A stretch of DNA of 64,000 nucleotides from Aphis gossypii (taxonomy: Eukaryota; Arthropoda; Insecta; Hemiptera; Aphididae): assembly GCF_020184175.1 (NCBI RefSeq), contig NW_026083046.1, forward strand, positions 1 through 64,000. Reading direction: 5' to 3'. The position numbers and the translations under genes are program-made. The notes below the pieces were generated by a model. It saw nothing but the letters and a program-made list of their open reading frames with translations, searched no databases and was not told where the DNA came from. How positions within the stretch are numbered: position 1 is the first letter of the stretch; each line of letters starts with the position of its first letter. Of this stretch, positions 11,768 through 22,756 are shown one piece after another.

Positions 11768-12634
11768 TTTTTTTTTCTGTATTATAATATTGTAGAAAAT
11801 GGTGTGTAATTCACGAATTAATCAATTCACTGAGTTAATACAAAAAGAATTATAATCAATGGTACAAAAGTATAGGCATTAGGCATTCAACAATTAGGAC
11901 CACTTTTACCACATATAATTATAAACTATTTAGACTTTTTTTTTTATTTATCTCAATACTTTGACAGGGAAATACCTTCTTCTGAGATTATATTTTATAT
12001 TATTAGTTATATCAGTAGAGGTATAATAACTATAAACTATTATTAAAGAGAAAAAAATCACAACATATAAATAATACAGGGTGATTCATTTTTCTTTCTC
12101 CTTTTCCTTTAATAGTCAACTAAGTGTTGGTAATTAATTTTTCTCAACAGTCATCAATATTTCTACTAGTTTCCACATTGTATCTAAAATGACTAAGTAT
12201 TGAATGAATCAGTAGTTACATTATAGTGCTATTTTGTTTTACTTTTTGATTTTATATGTATGTATATTATAATATATAAAAATGTAAATATAAATTGTAA
12301 TGTAATCACACCTATGCTGTTGAATAAAACAAAATTGATTCTCTAAAATTTGATGAACCAATCAAAATATTGAATCACATTTTAAGGACCATTAGCTCAC
12401 TTAATTCATTCAAATCGATTCATTTTAATGAGCTAAATCACATGAATTAGTTCACCAAAATGAATTGAAAGTACTCATCACCAATATTAGCAATATTGTT
12501 GGTGCCCTTTTTAAAGATGGCGGCTTGATTAGTATCTGACTTCACTTTTTTTATCACAGTTAGCAATCTAGTTTATTATCTATATCTGTGGCGTACACAC
12601 AACAATTTTACGCGCTTACTATTTCCCACCATGG
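11768..12634. other. AT-rich sequence between P-type gene and small inverted-repeat element
   Basis: No gene is seen. Near 12075 is ACAGGGTGATTCATTTTTC. Around 12345-12480 there are repeated ATTGAATCA, TGAATTA and AATTCATT words on both strands, suggesting the end of an unidentified non-autonomous DNA transposon. Confidence 0.4.
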
Positions 12635-13210
12635 CTTAAGATAAACAGGTTACGAAACACAGCTGTTTGATTTAATATCACTAGGTTTAAAGTGGTTTGC
12701 ATAAACTCTTGAGTTCCTGTTTAAAGGACACCCAATAATATTTTCCCAAACACTCATCATATTTTGAGGAACACCAAATTTAGATGCAGCACTTTTAGTA
12801 CACCTGGGAACACAACACTTGTTGGAAACCATATCGGAATAAAGAAAAATATACTTGCAAAGTGTACAAAATAAACTACTATTATAAATTAAAACAATGG
12901 AAATTGGTGCAACACTACAAAATCAAATTATTGAGGATTGTGTTGTATTGTAATATTTATTCCAAATCCAAAATATGACAAATAATATATAATAATAATA
13001 TGTATTAAATTTTCATATTAAATATCCAATAATGAAAATTCGCGGGTAAATGTTTAAAGATAACATTGATAATAAATAAAATTTTTTTGGCCGCAAGAGC
13101 GCTAGCTACTGTTCTCACACAAACCATCAGCTGTTTGTATTCAAGAATCTTTGGGCATCATTTTTGTTGTATAGTTTTAATGTGTAGTTTCGTAACCTGT
13201 TTATCTTAAG
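12635..13210. mobile_element. Small inverted-repeat element (about 575 bp)
   Basis: The sequence CTTAAGATAAACAGGTTACG continues for 24 bp at 12635-12658 and its exact reverse complement lies at 13187-13210. The outermost bases are CTTAAG on both sides, so a TTAA target duplication with termini starting GATAAACAGG is one reading. The interior is AT-rich except for a THAP-domain exon on the - strand. It could be a non-autonomous relative of a THAP/P-type or a TTAA-specific element; the class is open. Confidence 0.6.
12650..12832 (-). pseudogene. THAP-domain fragment with a lost zinc ligand
   Basis: The 60-codon frame has MVSNKCCVPRC (Cys-x4-Cys), the conserved Trp of SVWENIIG, and YANHFKPSDI where THAP domains have Cys-x2-His. 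Here the third ligand Cys is Tyr, so zinc binding should be lost. It stops after the ANHF region and lacks the AVPxxF box. It differs in sequence from the THAP domains at 11449-11767 and 33582-33963, so it is a third THAP lineage in the window. It lies wholly inside the small inverted-repeat element. Confidence 0.65.
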
Positions 13211-14930
13211 CAACAACACAGCAATTTTATATTTTTAAATTATTTTTAAAATATTTTTAATAATATATATATAATTTTAAAAATATAATTATATCGCAAC
13301 AAAATGTTTTATTGACATTTGAAAATATATTTTAACTATTTTTAAAATATTATATCTTGTAATTTATAATTTATATTTAAAATATTTTTCAAGAAATATG
13401 TAGTAAACCCAATAAACCTGCATTGTGTTATACTATATTATACTATATTATATTGGGTTATATTATTAAATTATGGGGAAAATGTATATTAATTAAGTAA
13501 TACACCTGCATTATAAGCAATAGGCCAGAGATCAGAAAAACATGTTGTTTCCGTCGATTGATTAATGATTAACTCAGTGGAAACACTTGGTGATACTTAC
13601 GTAGGGCAAAGAGCACCGGAGATACGTGTTTTCCGCACATAGCAAGTTTAGCCACAATCAGCTGAAACAACATGATAGATTCCATAATTATGCAAATCAT
13701 CATACCATTCTAAAATAGACTTAATTAAAATGATTAATAATACTAGTTCCCTGTACGTCATTAAGAACTCATATAAATACGAGTAGAGGACTTAGTATTA
13801 TTCAGAAGGTAGTTAACTCCAGTGTAAGACTATTGCTCGTCGTGGACTTTGTCACAGCCACATCGCCGCGAGTTTACGGTCATTCCCAGTACTTGTAATT
13901 TTACATAGCAGTAAGCTATTTTAATTTTGTCTTATGCCATTATTTAATGTTTCATTTTGTTTAACTTAATAAAACATTTACTTAATTTAAATTAAAACAA
14001 CAAGTGTTTTAATTTACGACACCTACCTTTCTTCCAACTCAAGCTCAACCACGGAACGTGCTACGTCGTTTAAATAATTAATTTGTACGAAGTCGCAGTG
14101 TCCTGCACAGCGATCACTACAAATATAATTATTATATAACCTTAAAATATTTTAAGAATGTATTCTAAAGTAGTTTTAAAATATTTTCTTTTATTATAAT
14201 AATTATGCAGATACTCTCACAAATTTTATTTTATTTTATTAATTGTGTGGAATTAGTTCTACAAAACTATTAATTTGAAATTAAATTATACTAGGTTTAT
14301 ATTTTATACCTATTATTTTGAAATATAATAATATAATTAATCCATCCTGGCTATCCTGCACATATTATATTTATTATAAGTGATAACACTGATTTTAGAT
14401 AAAGAAATTTTTGTTTTGGTCTATTTTTCTATTATATTGGGTATTGAAATTTGAAATAACTAACATTATACGCTTTAGTTAAAAAAACACAGTATAACTT
14501 ATACTCTTAATCGAAACAATCAAATAAATTAAGTCTTTAATAGGGTTTATATGAATAAAAAGCAACTCAAACCATATCAAAATATGAAATCATGTCTATT
14601 TATTAAAATAAATATAATTCAATAAAATAATAAAGATACAAGCATATTATAATTATAATATATAAGTATACAATATAAGGTATTTAAACAAGTAGTTACA
14701 ATTTAAAAACACATATAATTTTTGTTATAAAATCATTTATACATAAATTGTAAATCTCTTTAAAGAGTTTTTTTTTCTAATAACCTAAATTATATTGTTT
14801 TACTTCATGTCTTCCTAGTTCCTTGACACATATTTATGTTAACTAATTTAATCTTATATGTTTATAATTCAATAACATAATAACCTAAAATAATAATAAT
14901 AGTATTTATATAGTTATGCATTAGAGACAG
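13211..14930. other. Non-coding AT-rich DNA with an LTR-like block
   Basis: The part 13543-14112 is richer in G+C. It starts TGTTGTTTCC and ends CACTACA, and has a TATA-like CATATAAATACGAG near 13771 and AATAAA near 13968, the layout of a retroelement LTR. I found no clear target duplication. The flanks are plain AT-rich sequence with TATTATACTATATTA repeats near 13430. Confidence 0.35.
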
Positions 14931-16190
14931 ATTCATGTTTTTGCTGCCTTTTTTCTCCGCGGAATTTTGCATTAGCCATGAACATTTTTAATGGGCCAAC
15001 AATTTCAAGATCAGTACAATTTCTATGTTTTGCTATGCTTCTTATTGTTGCTGAAATATATAAAATATTAATTTTTTAATTGTATATATGAATTATTTTA
15101 ATATGCCAAAATAGTCTACCAAATATTAATGAACAAGAATTAAGTACAGAAAACACATTTTTCTTTTTTTGTCCAACATAAGAATACATAGAGAGTATAT
15201 TATTATGAAAAACTTTGGCCATTATTTGTCTAGTCATATCAGCGATCTTTGGACGTTCCAATCTGGATAGATAATTTATCTGAAAATGGTTTAAAAGTAT
15301 TAATAATTAGTTTAATAATATATATCATGAACTTGGTTGTTTTGTTAAATAATATTAAAATATATTAGTTAGCTATAAGGGTATTGGAACCTATTTCCAT
15401 AATATTAAATTAAACAGTGTATAGTGAAATTTTACATAAAGCAAATAATTGATGAATTGTAAGTTACTTTAGTAATAAATCTGTAAACCTAATAATTTTG
15501 GAAAAAATTAAAATTAAAAAAAACACACAACATTGTAAAATCAATACATTCATTCTAAAATAACAAAAATTGATTGTTGAAGATCAATATGTCCTATCAC
15601 TATACAGTAGAATACAACAAGTAGGTAGTACATAATATCTCCCCATTCACCTGTCTATACATACTTATACTTATATAAGATAAATATTAAATACTAAAAT
15701 AATTATGATAATATATTTACCATTAGAAGTCGAAAAGTATTATCTAATAATTTGTCTTCAAATATATTTAATTCTTCCAAAGTTTTTATTGGAAAATCAA
15801 ATAATATAACATCATCTGAGGTATCATCTTTGTATTCAACTATCTTCTTGTTTAAACAGCTATTAACTATGGTTTGTTCTAGTCTTTCAATTTTAATACC
15901 GTGTTCTCTCATTTCATATTTCTAATTGGTAACAGCTCGAAGAAGTAAATCTATTTTTTCTAAACAAATGTAATGCAATTAAGAATTAAGAACCATAATA
16001 TAATACATATATCAAGAATAATATTAATATTTATCACCAGATGTGTTTCTAACGTTTCATCTTCTGAAATAGTGCTGTAGTCCTAAAAAAGGCAGAGGGT
16101 ATACTATGAGTTGTAATATTAAACATTTATACTATCATTAGGTATCATGTCTTAAAGTAGGTAAAACGCATAATCGTCAAACCGAATACC

Positions 16191-16373
16191 ATGGTAGAAG
16201 GTAAATAACACAACACACATACATTAATTGTACAAATTAAAATTAAAACTAAACATTTTTTTTTTATTTAAGTCTGACCGAATACTTTGGTAGAGAGTAA
16301 ATAACACAACACACATACATTAATTGTAGAAATTAAAAATTAAAACTAAACTAAACATTTTTTTTTTAATAAA
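16191..16373. repeat. Tandem duplication of about 100 bp in the hAT left arm
   Basis: The unit runs from ACCGAATAC through AGTAAATAACACAACACACA to an A/T tract. It occurs twice, near 16184 and 16276, with a few differences (one copy has a CTAAA insertion before the T-run). It lies between the left end and the 3' end of the transposase gene. Confidence 0.7.
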
Positions 16374-16374
16374 C

Positions 16375-18566
16375 TTATTGAAAAATATCCCATAAATGTT
16401 GTCTGGATTCCGATTTTGTTAAATTATTTCTTTTCAATCTTGATCGGTTGTCATCAGCTGAACGTTGGTCTTCTAGCCACGATCTCACGTACATTTCTGG
16501 GTTGAACACTTCAATAGGTGGACCGTTACTTTTAATAAACATTAAACTTGATACGTTTGAAATTAAAAGTGATGCCCTCAAATTTGTAATAATATTATTC
16601 ATAAGGCTAAAACCTCTTTCGCACTCAGCTGTAGAACATGGTAATGATGCGATTGTATTTAAAATGGGTTTAAAATTATCTGGTATCAGTTCATTATTTT
16701 CTATAAAGGCTCTTAATCCTTGAATAGCTTGTATTTCATCAACATCAAAACGCCTACAAATTCTTCGTAATTCTAATTCTCCATGTCTAATACTTCCACT
16801 ACTTCCAGTTTTTATGTTATTTAGATCTAGTGCTGAAATATCACTAAGTAATTAATGGTTCTCATCCTCTGACTTCGAACATAATCGAGTCGTCATTCTA
16901 TCAACTATACTTTGAATAAATTGATTTTGATTTATAGCATTAATTTTTTTATTCGGAACAAGTTCAATCTCGTTAAATAATAGTTTTGATTTAGCATTTA
17001 ATGCTATCTGTGTATATTCTCCTGGTTCTTGTTTAAAACTTTCAATTATTCTAATTGTTCTTTTTATTGACTGTTCAGCTTTTGGTAGCGTAATTGTTCG
17101 AGACTGTAATTCATTCGATAACATTGAAATTTCTTGAAGTACATCATACATAATACCTAGATCTAAAATAAATTCTGGACTTTCAAGTCTTTTTTTCAAA
17201 CCAATAAATACTGCAATTGTATTTTTATCATTATTTTGGTCATCACAAGAATTTTTGAAATGAGAATGAAGGGCAGAAAATGACTTCCAAACTGCTCTTA
17301 CTGTCCTTAAACTACAGGATACACATCGAGTACTAAGCACACGACCTATTTTATTAAACTGCAGTTTTAGATGTTGGCAACAACTTTCCAAAGCACGAGA
17401 ATGTTTTGGCGATTGATTGTACAAACTATATAATTTATCTATAAAGCATTTAAAATGGTCAATTCCTCGTACGTCTTTTATTGTATCGGATACTGATAGT
17501 TCAAGCCTATGATTAAAGCAATGCCAAGTAAAGAGTTTTGGATATTTCTCACGTAATTGAGTTACTACACCTGAATTTTTACCAACCATAACACTAGCTC
17601 CATCTGTAGCTATAGCCACCCAATTTTTTTGTAAGTATTTTTCATGTAAACCATTTGATTTTAATGTGTTTAAAAGTTGTTTTTCTATTTGTTCAGCATC
17701 TTGTGATTGTAATTCACATAAATCCAAGAAAACATATTCGGGATTATTTCCACCTAGATAAGTTTATAAATAAACTACCAGAGTAGTTTTATTACTTAAG
17801 CTAGTAGATTCGTCAATAAGAATACTTAATTTTGAGTTTAATGTGATAATCCTAGATATTAATGTTTTCTCATTATATTCGATATGTGATTTATTATATT
17901 TGTTGTGGAATATCTAGAATGAAGTATTTTACCTAGATTTACACCATTTATTTCTTGTAATTTAATTAAATCATCATGATCAGAAAACGGTCTATTTTGC
18001 ATTGCAATATAATATGCTGTTCTAAATACCTTAATTGTTGTCTGTTCGAGATCGACTAAACTTTTTTGCATAGACACTTCGATGAATTTTTCTTTTCCTT
18101 CTTTATTTATTTTATTAACAAGTTGGTGCCCTTCAGATTCATAATGCTTTTTAATTTTTGTACGAAGATTTGATAGTTGGCTGGTACGATCTTTCCCAGA
18201 AGCCTCAATTAAACCATTACTCCACTCATTAGAAATACGTAATCTTTCTTTCTTTGACGCCCCCAAGCATGTTATAGACGAACAAATATTCTATTAATAT
18301 CCTAATTTTCCATCTGCACTAACAATCCATGGATATTTTTCTTTAAATTCGATCCATTGAGACTCATTCCATACCATTGGCCATGTTTTGCTTTCGATAT
18401 TACTGTTTCTACTACTAGGACTCACTAACGTTACATTATCGGTAGTTTTAGATATTTCTGGTAAAATAATATCATTATTTTTTTTTATTTTATTCGGAGG
18501 GTTTTTATTATTTTCCGATTTCCTTTTTCTTTCTAATAAACTTCCCGTTTTTAACCAACTATCCAT
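16375..18566 (-). pseudogene. hAT transposase of the KIAA1586-like type
   Basis: Reading starts at 18566 with MDSWLKTGSLLERKRKSENN, a short N-terminus followed by a TTF/BED-like zone (WPMVWNESQWIEFKEKYPWI, then CSSITC after two adjacent in-frame stops at about 18286-18291). The core at 16852-17727 has the second catalytic block in IATDGASVMVGKNSGV, FTWHCFNHRLELSVSD and LSTRCVSCSLRTVRAVW. The first catalytic block near 17780-17850 is damaged by a frame change (DESTSLS). The dimerisation end at 16375-16600 has NERGFSLMNNIITNLR-like text. At least two stops and two frame shifts kill the gene. The family is named from its resemblance to the human KIAA1586-type hAT relics. Confidence 0.75.
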
Positions 18567-21017
18567 ATTATAACTGCTTATTAAAATAGATTTACAAATA
18601 AAATAAACACGTACCTTTTTATTGATCGACTGGACATAACTTATACACAGATATGATATACGAATCACTTTCAACGACAAAATGAAAAATGAACGAATGC
18701 ATACACTACACAGTATTGATGAGTATACAGTACACAACATACGGTAATGTGCGACGGACATTTAATTTCTATCTTAAATACAGAAATTGCAGCACTAATG
18801 TTATTTGATTGTTATATTATCTAATCTACAGTACACTGCCATCAATTGCCCGATGTATATATTTAATTATATATATAAATTATGTTTTATACAAATTACA
18901 AATTGTCTATCTAACATTCTTAGTTTTTCTATCAAAAATATTAATAATAATCTAATGACTTTTATCTTTATATTATTTGGTAATTTCACTACAACAGAGA
19001 GTATACGATCTTAATCAGAAGGTATACGGAGTTAATTAGAAATAACCAGAAAGTATACGGCGTATACCCTCCACTACAGCACTGATCTGAAATGTATAAT
19101 ATGTAAAATTGTATTAGATAATATACTAACAGTAAACAAAAATACCTATATTTATGTATTTAAATTTAAATGTACCTGAAAGAGTGTTCGCTATTGAATT
19201 GAAATCTATTTTTCTCTTACATCTTCTAGATTTCACTAAAAAAGCACTATTATCCTGAGTAACATTCCAATTTCCTGACGGTGAACTTAAATAAGATATT
19301 AAATTTGTAACTTTCTCGGATATTTTAGATGAACCTATGATAGAAATTAAAAGTTACATTAAAATAGGTAATATAATATATTATAAATATTTTATTGTAG
19401 TTCAGTAAATAACATTATACCTGGGGTCGTATTTTGCTATAAAGCCTAATTGTCTTTCATTAGAATTTTTTGAATGTATATTCGTTTGACTTGTATTCAT
19501 ATTTTCTAATGGTGAATTCAACCAAGATTCTAAACTGTTATCATAATAACCTTTCTCAAACATTTTAGAACAACCTATAATTTAAATGAAAAACTATTTA
19601 AAAATAGGCAACATCAAATAAGTCTTGTATTTCAGTAAATAATGTTATACCTGGGGTATTTGCCATAGAGTTAAAATGTCTTGTTGGTGAAGTAAAACCA
19701 TCTACTAAATTCTTATTTGTTTTTTTTTGGTGAACCTATGCAATATAGAGAATTATTCAAACAAACAATACCTACACATAAAAATTGACAAAAGAAAATG
19801 TTGTATGTAAAAAAAAACCATTCCGTGCGGAAGTAAAAAAAAATTTGATTTTACTACCAATATTATTATGATAAAAAAAAAAAAAACCTGAATGTATTGA
19901 AGTCTTTTTTGTTGTAATTGGATTATGATGAATTTCATGACTACTATCTATAAAAACCAAGTAAATAAAATTATTATTCAGGCCAATTCACCATAATAGT
20001 ATGTTTACCAATACTTAGTTTTTCAATACCTAACATCTAATATTTAAAAATTCTTAATTTTTTAATGTACCATTTAAGCTAGGAGAGTAATGATACAAAA
20101 TTTCTATTTTTCAAATGAGTACCCTTTTTGACTGTAAATTATTAAGTGGATAATTATTTTTAAAATGTTGAAGTATCTTGATCAAAATTTGAATTAGTTA
20201 CTGGATTGACAAAATTTTTATTAAGTTATAGACCTCAAAAATAGTTTTAAAAGAAAAAAAAATATTAAATAGATTTAATAACAGCTAGTATTTATTTAAC
20301 TTAACTATTTTTACAAACTATACATTTTGATAGATTTATATTAATTAGTATAATTACTAAAATTTTCAAATCATCATAGCCTCCATATCACCTAAATTCA
20401 TTAGGTATCATAGATCTATTATGCATAGAAAACAAAGTTAAATAAATCATTATAGCTATGCTCGTTCGAATTTAGATTTAAATATGTTAATACTTCAAAA
20501 ATTATCTTATAAACAATATACAGTAAAAAAAAACTTATTGTACCACTATACTGGGATACCAATGAAAAGAATTTCAAGAATTTGAAAATTTGGTTTTTAT
20601 GTATAGGTAGATTTGAATAACTGTATTATTAAAAAAGGGGGGGTTGATCAAGCTTCCTTGGCTAATCACCCTGAATATATTAAGTATATTATTTGAAATT
20701 ATAAGTACTCAAAGATTAAATCATACCTTCATCAGTGTTCCCATTGAATAAAGGGGGATTTTCAAGAATTGAAACATTTCTATAATTCTTTTTCTGACTT
20801 AATAGTTGGTTTTTTTCGCGGATTTCATTAGACGACATTTCTTCGCTACTTGAATTAAATTTTTTATGTCTGATTTTTCTGGATTCCTTATCATCGTTGG
20901 CAGAGGATAGTTCGGACGTTTCTTCAGCACGTTTAGCCTTTCTTCTGGCGTCAGACAAAGTATCTAAATAATTATTTTTTATTAATATAAATAGTAATTT
21001 CAGAATTATTTATTTAT

Positions 21018-21224
21018 TTATTTATTGTAGGTACCAATATTTTTTGATAATATTCTTGCTTTGAAGAAATCAAACTCCAGGTTATTAGGATTAAAACGAC
21101 GTTCAATCATTTTAGTGTGATTTTTTACGGTTTTGTTTGGCCAAGCACATACATTATTTTTACACCAAAAATTTGGTACATACTCCACTGTATTATCATC
21201 ATAAAAACTGACTACTATCCACAT
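21018..21224 (-). other. First exon of the DUF4806-like gene
   Basis: The exon begins at an ATG at 21224 and ends near 21035, where the frame (NPNNLEFDFFKARILSKN) reaches a GTACC-type donor. It is the best-preserved part of the gene and contains the aromatic-rich MWIVVSFYDDNTVEYVPNFW start, the CAWPNK motif and no stops. Confidence 0.5.
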
Positions 21225-21607
21225 TTTGAAAAATCTATAAATATAATGTTTATAGAATATAATACATAATTTAATATGGGTTTATAATTGATAAAATTTA
21301 AAGAATAATAAATAACCTAAATATCTTTGATATTATTATTAATATTTATAAATAAATAATTTTTTATTAATTTACATAGGTGTTATATACAATATACATT
21401 CATTAAATTCTTTATTTACAATTAACAATTATATGAATGGAGTATAGGCACAGATATTTTTTGACCATCATTCAATTTTATAATCATAATTTTTCTTTTA
21501 GTTTCATCTAAATTAATTAATGTTAATTCATCTGACAAATTATTAACTTCATAAATATTAAAAATATTTGAATTAATAGGTGTTTCATAAAAAGGATTTT
21601 TAGATTG

Positions 21608-21890
21608 TTGCGTGCCAGTATCAGATTTGAATCCAAATGGTTAAGCAAGTGACAACACTGACTAAGTCTAACTGACTCTTAACTAACTCTAATTAAATCT
21701 ATGACGAGGACTCATATTTATATGAAACATGCCGTGATGGAGAATAGGATGATCTACGTCTATGAAGTGGCGTGATGTGTTTAATCCAATCAGGAAACGG
21801 CATTAGTGGTCCGACTCGGTGGCGTGATATAGTTATAGGCCACTGGACTTTAGAACTACGTTTTTATACTAAAAACGTCGGTTTACTACA
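21608..21890 (-). repeat. Chimeric 3' LTR (LTR B start fused to LTR A)
   Basis: Positions 21647-21890 match 45929-46175 of the 5' LTR of element A with a few differences (ACGAGG against ATGAGG, TATGAAAC against TATTGAAC). Instead of the outer 190 bp of LTR A, the sequence to the left (21608-21646) is TGTTGCGTGCCAGTATCAG and onward to AATGGTTAA. This is the beginning of LTR B, as seen at 22761 and 39492. The join is abrupt at AATGGTTAA/GCAAGTGACA. Confidence 0.8.
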
Positions 21891-21918
21891 TTCCTCCCCT
21901 ATAAGACGATACTCCGTA

Positions 21919-22756
21919 TCACATCGGGGTGGGGTACACGGAATACCTTGTCTTGATCTGAGGTGCGGATGGCAATGGAATAATGTCGTCCTTGATCTGG
22001 TCCTGTGTTCGATTAGTTGCTGGAACGTCTTCGTTTGGTTTTGATTGGTATGGTTCTTCGACTTGTACTGGAGTTTGAAAATTCCATAATTCTACTTCTG
22101 GATCTGTTGCGATATTTCGTCTGGATCTCCTGGTACCGTTTATTGTGCACCATGGTTGTTTTTCTGTGCATCTTATTATAGTTAGAAAAATACAGATAAT
22201 TGTTATTGTACTAATTACATATAACAAATAGTCGTGTCTGCGTTTACTATTTCGTATTTGTTCTATTTTAGCATCTTTGATCACCATTTCCTTAATTTCC
22301 GATGTTGACTTTGCGACTATATTTAAATCGAACATCTGGTTGGTTCGAATATGCTTATTTTCCAAAATATTAGTCGTTAACCTAGCATATCGATCTTCAG
22401 GTTCTTTGATTTGAGAATTTGGTACAAAATCAATTAGTTCAATATCTGTTTCGACTTTATGTGGAATCAATAGGTCGCTTGACGCATAGGCTTTACACGT
22501 TTCGTTTAAAGATAGTATACCTACTCCTTCTAGGAAATGATTTGTACTTCTCTTGTCTTGGTCGCACGTAATGAATATGGTTTCTCCTGGTGTAGCATAG
22601 ATCCATTCGTTTTTGAACTTCAATTTGTGAAATAGATTTGCTCGCAACTGTACCTGCATGAATTTCACAACTGTCTGGAACCTCTTTTGGCTCTTGTAGT
22701 AAAAGCACCTCGCATATAGGACGTCCGCTTCTAGGATGTAAAGGATAAATTTCAGG
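21919..22756 (-). pseudogene. env: env of element A, C-terminal half
   Basis: The ectodomain part contains NEWIYATPGETIFITCDQD and a Cys-containing ETCKAYASSDLLIPHKVE segment. It is followed by a helix-forming zone (IVAKSTSEIKEMVIKDAKIE) and a clear membrane anchor (YLLYVISTITIICIFLTII). The roughly 90-residue tail is basic, then Pro-rich. This is the layout of insect gypsy-type envelope glycoproteins related to the baculovirus F/Env group. The half begins at the ACAT duplication of the element B insertion and continues the frame of 39929-40440. A change of frame near 22620 separates its first 45 codons from the rest, so it is not functional. Confidence 0.75.

Larger units (their letters stand above)
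16070..19084 (-). mobile_element. hAT element of KIAA1586-like type with 8-bp duplication
   Basis: The left end reads TAGTGCTGTAGT...GGCAGAGGGTATAC and the right end, reversed, CAGTGCTGTAGTGGAGGGTATAC. They are imperfect terminal inverted repeats. The flanks are TTCTGAAA (16062-16069) and ATCTGAAA (19085-19092), an 8-bp duplication with one change. The element is 3.0 kb and lies in an intron of the DUF4806-like gene. Near both ends, repeated GTATAC words (for example AGTATACGGCGTATAC near 19053) are probably transposase-binding sites. Confidence 0.8.
14934..21224 (-). pseudogene. Degenerate DUF4806-like multi-exon gene, split by a hAT element
   Basis: The gene opens at 21224 with MWIVVSFYDDNTVEYVPNFW, a start typical of insect proteins whose C-terminus is a DUF4806 domain. 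The next exon (about 20716-20958) is a Lys/Ser-rich nuclear-type linker. Then come several short similar exons (around 19885-19945, 19640-19735, 19430-19575 and 19195-19335) with CAG/GT donors and phase-1 borders. The C-terminal part lies beyond the hAT insertion: GIKIERLEQTI and FPIKTLEELNIFEDKL at 15703-15912, SYVGQKKKNVFSVLN in 15076-15261, and the last exon ending at 14934. A stop plus frameshift near 15925 and a frame problem in the 19430-19575 exon suggest a pseudogene. Function of this family is unknown; it is greatly expanded in aphids as far as I recall. Confidence 0.5.

Noticed and set aside
8560..12600. Terminal inverted repeats for the seven-exon P-type gene
   Set aside because: CACAGA-containing words near 8597 and 12585 look faintly similar, but no convincing inverted pair or 8-bp duplication was found.
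21772..22044. 90-codon + strand frame opposite env
   Set aside because: It is the complement of LTR A and env sequence and shows no independent coding features.
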